Source: Opitutus sp. GAS368 (GTDB taxonomy: Bacteria; Verrucomicrobiota; Verrucomicrobiia; Opitutales; UBA953). Taken from it: a DNA stretch of 8,121 nt. Positions 1 through 6,304 of the stretch are shown one piece after another. Within the stretch, counting starts at the first letter, position 1; every line of letters starts with the position of its first letter. The DNA lies in assembly GCA_945906115.1 (NCBI GenBank), contig CAMDQP010000046.1, positions 1-8,121 on the forward strand, read 5' to 3'. The position numbers were made by a program, and so were the translations under genes. Under the pieces are notes generated by a model that made no database searches, was not told the origin of the DNA, and saw only the letters and a program-made list of their open reading frames with translations.

Positions 1-1146
1 CAGATCGACGAGAGACTGCTGAAGCATCAGACCTGGCCTAACGCTTTCGGCGCAGCCGGCTATGCGACCTTCGCTGCCGGTAAGTGGCATAACGGCCCGC
101 CCTCGATCCCGAAGTCCTTCCAGCAGGCCCGCGCGCTCTTCGTGGGCGGCATGGCCAATCCGCTCAAGGCGCCGACCAGCGACATGCTGCCGACGGGTAA
201 GCTGACCCCGGCGAAGATCTCTCCGAAGCACCTCTGCGAAGAGGCCACCGATGAGATCCTGGCGTTCCTGAAGTCGCAGGACGGCAAAAAGCCTTTCTTC
301 TCCTATCTGGCCTTCGACGGCCCGCATGACCCGCACATCGTGCCGGAAGGGTTTCCGATCGATTATGCGCCGGCCTCGATTCCGCTGCCGCCGAACTTCC
401 TGCCGCAGCACCCGTTCGACAACGGCGAGATGGTGGTCCGTGACGAACAGCTGATGAAGTGGCCGCGGCCCGAGGCTGACGTGAAGACCATGCTGGCGGA
501 GTATTATCGTTACGTGAGTTTCCTGGACGTCCAGGTGGGTCGTGTACTCGACGCCGTCGATGCGTCGCCTTACGCCGCCAATACCATCATCGTCTACGCC
601 GCCGACTCTGGTGTGGCCCGCGGTTCGCACGGCCTCATCGGTAAGCAGAACCTCTACGAGCACTCCATGCGGGTGCCACTGATTATCGCCGGCCCTGGCA
701 TCGCCGCCGACAAGCGCAGCGATGCGATGTGCTACCTTTTCGATGTCATGCCGACTCTGGGTACGCTCTGTGGCGTCACGGCGCCGATGGATTCCCAAGG
801 TAGCGAGTTCTCGGCTGTCCTCAAGGACCCGTCCAAGCCCGCCCGCCCGTTCCTGATGTTCGGTTACAAGAGCATCCAGAAGGCCCTCAGCGACGGACGC
901 TGGAAGCTCATCCGCTATCCGCACGTCGACCGTACCCAGCTCTTCGACCTGCAGTCTGATCCGTTCGAGACCAAGGACCTGTCCGGCGAACCCGCCCAGG
1001 CGGAGCGCATCAAGGCCATGCTGGCGAAGCTGGCTGCCGAGATGAAGGCCGACGGCGACAACGACCCGTTGACCGCTGCGAAGATCGTGCCGGCCGAGTG
1101 GAAGGCTCCGACCAAGGTGCCCAAGCCCGGCCAGAAGGGATTCTGA
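1..1146 (+). CDS. Sulfatase (alkaline-phosphatase superfamily), 5' end outside the window
   Basis: The frame is open from base 1 and ends in TGA at 1144-1146, giving 381 visible residues of the C-terminal part. Family motifs seen: GYATFAAGKWH at visible residues 20-30, which is the second sulfatase signature; FFSYLAFDGPHDPH, with the probable sulfate-binding His at residue 109; and ADSGVARGSHGLIGKQNLYEHS from about residue 201, with Asp202 and Lys215 in the positions of a metal ligand and a sulfate-contacting lysine. The C-terminal part contains GRWKLIRYPH and QLFDLQSDPFETKDLS, typical of the small C-terminal subdomain. The formylglycine motif (C/S-x-P-S-R) and any signal peptide lie upstream and cannot be judged. 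Family enzymes hydrolyse sulfate esters, often on polysaccharides, usually outside the cytoplasm. An oddity is DSG where many relatives have D-N/H-G. The substrate cannot be named, so no gene symbol is given. Its end faces the pseudouridine synthase gene across the telomere-like repeat. Confidence 0.93.
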   Translation, partial: QIDERLLKHQTWPNAFGAAGYATFAAGKWHNGPPSIPKSFQQARALFVGGMANPLKAPTSDMLPTGKLTPAKISPKHLCEEATDEILAFLKSQDGKKPFFSYLAFDGPHDPHIVPEGFPIDYAPASIPLPPNFLPQHPFDNGEMVVRDEQLMKWPRPEADVKTMLAEYYRYVSFLDVQVGRVLDAVDASPYAANTIIVYAADSGVARGSHGLIGKQNLYEHSMRVPLIIAGPGIAADKRSDAMCYLFDVMPTLGTLCGVTAPMDSQGSEFSAVLKDPSKPARPFLMFGYKSIQKALSDGRWKLIRYPHVDRTQLFDLQSDPFETKDLSGEPAQAERIKAMLAKLAAEMKADGDNDPLTAAKIVPAEWKAPTKVPKPGQKGF

Positions 1147-1218
1147 TTAGGGATAGGGCCAGGGCTAGGGCTAGGAAGGGTGAACCCAAACTATCCCTAG
1201 CCCTAACCCTAGCCCTAC
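1147..1218. repeat. Telomere-like TAGGGN hexamer inverted repeat between convergent genes
   Basis: The left arm (1148-1180) has GGG runs starting at 1150, 1156, 1162 and 1168, an exact 6-base period. Its units read TAGGGA, TAGGGC, CAGGGC, TAGGGC. The right arm (1185-1217) is the reverse: CCC runs at 1195, 1201, 1207 and 1213, whose complement reads TAGGGC, TAGGGT, TAGGGC, TAGGGA. The arms can fold into an imperfect hairpin with a TGAA loop (1181-1184). The longest matched block is AGGGCTAGGG, and mismatches fall at the variable sixth base and near the loop. Each strand therefore has four or more G3 runs separated by 3 bases, a canonical G-quadruplex pattern. Both the sulfatase and the pseudouridine synthase transcripts would read the G-rich arm first. 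There is no T-tract, so it is not a standard intrinsic terminator. It could be a dispersed intergenic repeat or a bidirectional transcription block. Confidence 0.85.
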
Positions 1219-1222
1219 CCCT

Positions 1223-1249
1223 CCTGTTGCCGCTTACGCGGGCAACAGG
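1223..1249 (-). terminator. Hairpin over the stop codon of the pseudouridine synthase gene
   Basis: CCTGTTGCC (1223-1231) is fully complementary to GGCAACAGG (1241-1249), and two more G-C pairs can form inside with one bulged base. The loop holds the TAA stop codon of the minus-strand gene (1234-1236). On the minus strand the hairpin is followed by the G-rich repeat and no T-tract. It may help end or protect the minus-strand mRNA, but classic intrinsic termination is not supported. Confidence 0.4.
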
Positions 1250-2352
1250 TAGGGTTTACGACCGAACTTCTTGGCCAGCCATTCCTTGAGTTCGAGGAAG
1301 TCCTTGGGCGGCTCGACGGTGATGGTGAGCGGCTTACCGGTCTGCGGGTGTGTCAGCGTAAGTTTGTGGGCGTGGAGCATCACGCGGGCCATCGGCCAAC
1401 CGGTGTAGGTCGGGACGTCGAACTTACCGTAAGTGCGGTCGCCCAGGATTGGGTGGGTGATGTGCGCGAGGTGCACGCGAATCTGGTGGGTGCGACCGGT
1501 GTGCGGGAAGGCCCGGACGAGCGCGGCATCGACGCCATATTTTTCTTCCACGCGCCAGTCGGTGATGGCTTCGCGGCCGTCTTCGCGGACGGCCATGCGC
1601 ACGCGGACGGTGCGGTGGCGATCGATGTTGGCGTTGATGACGCCGGAGAGCAGGCGCGGGGCCTTGTCGACGAGCGCGAGGTATTCCTTCTTGGCCGTGC
1701 GAGCGGCGAACTGCGCGACGAGCGCGTGGTAGGCCTTGTCGGTCTTCGCGAGGACGATGACGCCGGAGGTTTCGCGGTCGAGGCGATGCACGACGCCGGG
1801 GCGGGGCGCGCCGCCGGCCGGGGCGAGCTTGCCCTTGGTGTAATGCAGGAGGCCGTGGACGATTGAGACCTCATCGGAGCCTTGGACCGGGTGCGTGAGG
1901 AGACCGGCGGGCTTGTTGACGGCGATGAGGTGCGCGTCTTCGAAGAGGACTTCGATGGACATCTTGACCGGACGGGCGGTGGGCTCGCCAGGGGAGGGGA
2001 GGGCGACTTCGATGGCGTCGCCAGGGTTGAGCACCGTGCGGCAATCGGCCGTCTGGCCGTTGACCTTCACCAGTCCGAGGTCGAGGGCCTTCTGCACGCG
2101 CGAGCGGCTGACGCCTTCGAGGAGCATGGCGATGATCTTGTCGGCGCGGGCGGGTTCGAATTCGCTCGGGATGCGCGTCTTGACGATCTCATCCGGACGA
2201 AGTTCCTCGATCGGGGCCTTGGCTGGGCGTGCCGCGTAGGGCACGTGCGGCGCCGGCTTGTTCTTACGCTTCAGCGCCTTGGCCGTGCGGGCCTGCGGGC
2301 GCGATCCGAGGCGCTTGGGCTGGGCCTTCTTGGGTTTCTTGGGTTGGGCCAT
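1234..2352 (-). CDS. RluA/RluD-family 23S rRNA pseudouridine synthase with S4 domain
   Basis: The product has 372 residues. Residues 1-50 are a Lys/Pro/Arg-rich extension that looks disordered and could contact RNA. An S4 RNA-binding domain follows at about 67-118 (ARADKIIAMLLEG, then SRSRVQKALDLGLVKVNG). The catalytic domain covers about 130-350, with the family motif HRLDRETSG at 189-197, whose Asp192 is the catalytic aspartate, and GRTHQIRVHLAHITHPILGD at 286-305. Family enzymes convert uridine to pseudouridine in cytoplasmic RNA. The S4-plus-catalytic layout matches RluD (helix 69 of 23S rRNA) or RluC; the RluD assignment is an inference. The ATG lies one base after the TAA of the upstream aminopeptidase gene (TAA-T-ATG), so the two are very probably one operon with coupled translation. 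No strong Shine-Dalgarno sequence precedes the start; AAGGCC lies about 10 bases upstream. The C-terminal codons lie in a hairpin. Confidence 0.93.
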   Translation of the reverse strand: MAQPKKPKKAQPKRLGSRPQARTAKALKRKNKPAPHVPYAARPAKAPIEELRPDEIVKTRIPSEFEPARADKIIAMLLEGVSRSRVQKALDLGLVKVNGQTADCRTVLNPGDAIEVALPSPGEPTARPVKMSIEVLFEDAHLIAVNKPAGLLTHPVQGSDEVSIVHGLLHYTKGKLAPAGGAPRPGVVHRLDRETSGVIVLAKTDKAYHALVAQFAARTAKKEYLALVDKAPRLLSGVINANIDRHRTVRVRMAVREDGREAITDWRVEEKYGVDAALVRAFPHTGRTHQIRVHLAHITHPILGDRTYGKFDVPTYTGWPMARVMLHAHKLTLTHPQTGKPLTITVEPPKDFLELKEWLAKKFGRKPYLLPA

Positions 2353-2353
2353 A

Positions 2354-3472
2354 TTATTTGGCCTTACCGAGGAGGTATGCGGGATTCAATTTTTGGAGGG
2401 GCTTGGGAAGGAAAAGGCCGTCTTTACGGATTACTTGGCCGTCGAAACGAATCTCACCGCCGCCGTATTCGGGGCGCTGAATGCAGACCATGTCCCAGTG
2501 GATGGACGAATGGTTGCCGTTGTCGGTGGTCTCGTAGCACTTGCCGGGCGTGAAGTGGAAGGAACCCGCGATCTTCTCGTCAAACAGGATGTCCTGCATC
2601 GGGTTGAGGATGTGCGGATTGAAGGCGATGGCGAATTCGCCGATGAAACGCGCGCCACCGTCGGTATCGAGGATCTCGTTGAGGCGCTTGGTGTTGTTTG
2701 CGGTGGCCTCGACGATCTTGCCTTTGCGGAAGACGAGGCGGATATTCTCGAACGAGACGCCCTGGTAGATGGTCGCGCAGTTGTACTGCAGGACGCCGTT
2801 GACGGAGTCCTTGATGGGCGCGGTGAAGACCTCGCCGTCGGGGATGTTATATTCACCGCCGCAGGGGATGGCGTTCATGCCCTTGATGTTGAACTTCAGG
2901 TCGGTGCCTTGGCCGACGATGTGGACCTCGTCGGTCTTCATCATCGCCTGTTTGAGGGCTTCCATGCCCGGGACCATGCGCGAGTAGTCGAGCGTGCAGA
3001 CGCGGAAGTAGAAGTCGGCGAAGGCTTCGGTGCTCATCTTGGCCTGCTGGGCCATCGACGAGGTCGGCCAGCGGAGGACGACCCACTTGGTCTTGTTGAC
3101 GCGGTGGTCGAGGACTGGGCGCATCAGCTCACCGTTAAGCTTGGCCTGGGCGGCCGGGATGTCGCTGCCTTCGAAGATATTGGCCGAACCGCGTACGGCG
3201 ATGTAGGCCTGCATCTTCTTCATGCGGGCGAGCTCGTGGTCGGCAGCCAGCTTGAACTGTTCCTTGGTGCCGCCCTTGACCATCTCGCGGCCGACGCGGG
3301 CCTTATTAAGCTTCACCATCGGGGTGGCGCCGCGTTCGCGGGCGGCCCGGATGAGGGCGATGACGAAGTCTTCGGGCACGTCGTGGGCGTCGATGAGCAC
3401 GCTCTCCCCCTTCTTGAGACGGGTCGAGAAACCGCAGAGCACGTCGGCGAGCTTTCCGTAGCGAGGATCCAT
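2354..3472 (-). CDS. M29-family metallo-aminopeptidase (AmpS/PepS/aminopeptidase T type)
   Basis: The product has 372 residues from ATG at 3472. Family M29 enzymes are cytoplasmic, two-metal exopeptidases that remove N-terminal residues from peptides. The C-terminal half carries the expected metal-ligand motifs: [10 protein letters not shown] (Glu214), [12 protein letters not shown] (Glu279), [11 protein letters not shown] (His306) and SSIHWDMV (His325 and Asp327). The end reads [16 protein letters not shown], also typical of the family. The N-terminal domain ([24 protein letters not shown]) fits too. The frame stays open upstream to a GTG at 3550, but those 26 extra residues are low complexity and unlike the family start, so MDPRYGKL is preferred. 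No good Shine-Dalgarno lies near the ATG; a GAGGGGG is about 19 bases away, which is too far. It is the first gene of a minus-strand pair with the pseudouridine synthase and is divergent from the TPR gene, with an 87-base shared spacer. Confidence 0.92.
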   Translation of the reverse strand: MDPRYGKLADVLCGFSTRLKKGESVLIDAHDVPEDFVIALIRAARERGATPMVKLNKARVGREMVKGGTKEQFKLAADHELARMKKMQAYIAVRGSANIFEGSDIPAAQAKLNGELMRPVLDHRVNKTKWVVLRWPTSSMAQQAKMSTEAFADFYFRVCTLDYSRMVPGMEALKQAMMKTDEVHIVGQGTDLKFNIKGMNAIPCGGEYNIPDGEVFTAPIKDSVNGVLQYNCATIYQGVSFENIRLVFRKGKIVEATANNTKRLNEILDTDGGARFIGEFAIAFNPHILNPMQDILFDEKIAGSFHFTPGKCYETTDNGNHSSIHWDMVCIQRPEYGGGEIRFDGQVIRKDGLFLPKPLQKLNPAYLLGKAK

Positions 3473-3501
3473 AATGCGGGTAAGTTGCGACCCCCTCGGC
3501 C

Positions 3502-3530
3502 CCTTTCCAAGCGTGAAAGGAGCGCTTGCG
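3502..3530 (+). promoter_or_regulatory. Two mutually exclusive hairpins around an SD-like AAAGGAG
   Basis: Hairpin A pairs CCTTTC (3502-3507) with GAAAGG (3515-3520) over a 7-base loop and would hide AAAGGAG (3516-3522). Hairpin B pairs CAAGCG (3508-3513) with CGCTTG (3523-3528) over a 9-base loop and would leave AAAGGAG exposed in that loop. They share bases, so only one can form. An ATG at 3531, 8 bases after the SD-like sequence, opens a 20-codon frame ending in TAG at 3591-3593. That frame is out of register with the TPR gene and overlaps its start. The same DNA is the 5' region of the divergent aminopeptidase gene, so a protein-binding site is an alternative. No promoter was recognised. 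Confidence 0.3.
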
Positions 3531-3559
3531 ATGCCACGGGCGCCACGCACGGTGTCCGT

Positions 3560-3934
3560 ATGTCCGATTCTTCGCCCTCAGCGCGCGCCCTAGCCTTGGC
3601 GGATGAGGCTGCTTTCGATTTCGCCATGGGTGATGAGGCGGCGGCGTTGTCGAAGCTGCAGGCGGCGGTCGCGGCCGATCCGGCCTGCTTCGAGGCGTGG
3701 CTGGCCAAGGCCGAGGTGCACTTCGCCTCGCGTCAGTTGGACGAAGCCCTCGCGGCCGGCGAACAAGCCCTCGCACTTCGCCCAAAGGACATCCACATCC
3801 ACACCTCGATGTCCCGCATCTGGATGGAGCGCGGTGATAAGACCAAGGCTGAGCATCATGGTGCCCAGGCCCGTATCCTTGGTTGGGGAGATCAGATCAA
3901 GGAACCTGAAGGTAAGCAGCCAGGGGAACTTTGA
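3560..3934 (+). CDS. Small tetratricopeptide-repeat protein of unknown role
   Basis: The product has 124 residues, very Ala-rich, with no signal peptide or membrane segment, so it is probably cytoplasmic. About three TPR-like helical hairpins are visible: residues 12-40 ([20 protein letters not shown]), 45-74 ([26 protein letters not shown], then ALRP), and 79-108 ([20 protein letters not shown], then GAQARILGW). A short charged tail follows. TPR folds bind other proteins; the partner is not identifiable here. The ATG at 3560 is the only in-frame ATG before the first repeat. It has no Shine-Dalgarno in range; the nearest, AAAGGAG at 3516-3522, is placed instead for an out-of-frame ATG at 3531. 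The gene is divergent from the aminopeptidase gene and lies 219 bases before groES on the same strand. A chaperonin-related role is possible but rests on position alone. Confidence 0.82.
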   Translation: MSDSSPSARALALADEAAFDFAMGDEAAALSKLQAAVAADPACFEAWLAKAEVHFASRQLDEALAAGEQALALRPKDIHIHTSMSRIWMERGDKTKAEHHGAQARILGWGDQIKEPEGKQPGEL

Positions 3935-4021
3935 TTCCGAGGACACGAGGGCCCTCGATCACCCCTGTCTCAGGGGGTGGGACACCGTGTCCCGTGTAAA
4001 AGTGGGAACAATGGCCCACTT
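3935..4021. repeat. Row of four palindromes/dyads after the TPR gene
   Basis: Four separate dyads lie in 76 bases. CGAGGGCCCTCG (3946-3957) is a perfect 12-base palindrome. CCCCTG (3962-3967) pairs with CAGGGG (3971-3976) over TCT. GGGACAC (3979-3985) mirrors GTGTCCC (3987-3993) around a single C. AAGTGGG (4000-4006) pairs with CCCACTT (4015-4021) over 8 bases. The first three centres are about 17 bases apart and the fourth about 24 further on. None is followed by a T-tract, so they do not look like ordinary intrinsic terminators. They could structure the TPR mRNA 3' end, act as operators for groES, or fold within a groES leader if transcription starts upstream. Confidence 0.6.
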
Positions 4022-4063
4022 GGGGGGTCTTGGGGAGTCGCAACCCGATAAAAACCCCTAAAT

Positions 4064-4110
4064 CGTTTGCTTAACCTCAGCAAAACGGCTTTGGCATCTG
4101 TTCTGCAAAG
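4064..4110 (+). promoter_or_regulatory. Tandem TTTG(G)C-N9-GCAAA dyads upstream of groES
   Basis: TTTGC (4066-4070) and GCAAA (4080-4084) are separated by 9 bases. A second copy, TTTGGC (4090-4095) and GCAAA (4105-4109), is also separated by 9 bases. The dyad centres are about 24.5 bases apart. In both the base pair just inside the arms also matches, giving 7-base loops, and the outer flanks add pairs with a one-base bulge. The 9-base spacing is that of CIRCE, the HrcA operator found upstream of groESL in many bacteria, but the arm sequence is not the CIRCE one. The pair ends 43 bases before the groES ATG. It is a candidate heat-shock operator or a structured leader. No confident sigma-70 or sigma-32 promoter was found nearby. 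Confidence 0.4.
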
Positions 4111-4153
4111 TCGCATACGTCCCCAACGACCACCCTCTACCCAAAACCCCACC

Positions 4154-4459
4154 ATGGCCAAAAACACCAAACCAAGCGTTAAGCCTCTCGGCGACCGCGT
4201 CCTCCTCCAGCGCATCGAAGAAGCTGAAGAAATCAAGGGAGGCATCATCATCCCTGACTCCGCCAAGGAGAAGCCGCAGGAAGCCAAGGTCATTGCCCTC
4301 GGCACCGGCGCCCTCGACAAGGACGGCAAGAAGGTCGCCTTCAACGTCAAGGTCGGCGACAAGGTCCTCGTCGGCAAGTACGCCGGCTCCGAAGTGAAGC
4401 TCGACGAAGTGATCTACCTCCTTCTCCGCGAAGAAGAGATCCTCGCCATCATCGAATAA
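4154..4459 (+). CDS. groES: GroES co-chaperonin (Hsp10)
   Basis: The product has 101 residues, the normal length. GroES forms the heptameric lid of the GroEL chamber in the cytoplasm and encloses folding substrates in the presence of ATP. Seen: the N-terminal signature [12 protein letters not shown] (residues 9-20); the mobile loop at about 21-40 ([20 protein letters not shown]), whose GGIII is the GroEL-binding hydrophobic segment; [20 protein letters not shown] in the beta-barrel core; and the terminal EEEILAIIE. The ATG at 4154 gives the family N-terminus; the frame is open further upstream but in non-conserved sequence. No Shine-Dalgarno precedes it: the leader is a C/A-rich run ending ACCCCACCATG. 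groEL follows after a 30-base gap on the same strand, and the pair is an operon. Upstream lie unusual dyads rather than CIRCE. Confidence 0.98.
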   Translation: MAKNTKPSVKPLGDRVLLQRIEEAEEIKGGIIIPDSAKEKPQEAKVIALGTGALDKDGKKVAFNVKVGDKVLVGKYAGSEVKLDEVIYLLLREEEILAIIE

Positions 4460-4489
4460 TTTCACCCTTAACTCTCCAACCATACCACT

Positions 4490-6115
<1,626 letters not shown>

Positions 6116-6137
6116 GGTCGCTGACAGTCGTTCGAAC

Positions 6138-6166
6138 AACGGCGCCCATCTGGGCGCCGTTTTTTT
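6138..6166 (+). terminator. Intrinsic terminator of the groES-groEL operon
   Basis: A perfect 10-base-pair GC-rich stem, AACGGCGCCC (6138-6147) with GGGCGCCGTT (6152-6161), closes an ATCT loop. It runs into seven T residues (6160-6166). It begins 22 bases after the groEL stop and fits classic Rho-independent termination. Confidence 0.95.
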
Positions 6167-6169
6167 GAG

Positions 6170-6191
6170 CCCACCTGGCCGCAGGGGTGGG
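6170..6191. other. Second, imperfect hairpin after the groEL terminator
   Basis: CCCACCTG (6170-6177) can pair with CAGG and TGGG (6182-6191, with two extra G residues) over a GCCG loop. It follows the terminator directly and has no T-tract of its own in either direction. It may be a backup stop or chance. Confidence 0.25.
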
Positions 6192-6252
6192 GCACCTTTC
6201 ATTTTTACGACAACGGCCCCATCCGAAGAGGCTGAATCACTAGACTTCTTGT

Positions 6253-6281
6253 CTCCTCCGGGTTGCCATGTTCCGGGGGAG
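6253..6281 (+). promoter_or_regulatory. GC-rich hairpin in the leader of the propeller-protein gene
   Basis: CTCCTCCGG (6253-6261) pairs with CCGGGGGAG (6273-6281), nine pairs with one T-G wobble, over an 11-base loop. It ends 23 bases before the ATG at 6305 and is followed by a pyrimidine-rich stretch (GTTTGTCTTTCC). It could be a leader structure or a weak attenuator. It sequesters the only purine-rich GGGGGAG in the leader, which is in any case too far from the ATG to act as a ribosome site. No convincing promoter was recognised in 6167-6304. Confidence 0.35.
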
Positions 6282-6304
6282 CGTTTGTCTTTCCTCATAC
6301 CCCT

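Noticed and set aside
1147..1222. CRISPR array or true telomere
   Set aside because: The units are 6 bases long with no spacers, and the element lies inside a gene-dense region as an inverted, not a direct, terminal repeat.
3473..3550. N-terminal extension of the M29 aminopeptidase from GTG at 3550
   Set aside because: The 26 extra residues are low complexity, do not resemble the family start, and cover the spacer dyads. ATG at 3472 gives a normal N-terminus.
2258..3559. Long plus-strand extension of the TPR frame upstream of 3560
   Set aside because: This part is antisense to the aminopeptidase and pseudouridine synthase genes, whose motifs are clear. The TPR similarity starts only after the ATG at 3560.
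3935..4153. CIRCE element or sigma-32 promoter before groES
   Set aside because: No CIRCE arms were found. CTTGGG at 4019 or 4029 with CCCGATAA (4044) or CCCCTAAAT (4055) loosely resembles a sigma-32 promoter, but the 19-20 base spacing and the arms fit poorly.
4147..4157. Kozak-like CCACCATGG at the groES start
   Set aside because: The match to the eukaryotic consensus is a coincidence of a C/A-rich leader before a Met-Ala start; the gene is bacterial.
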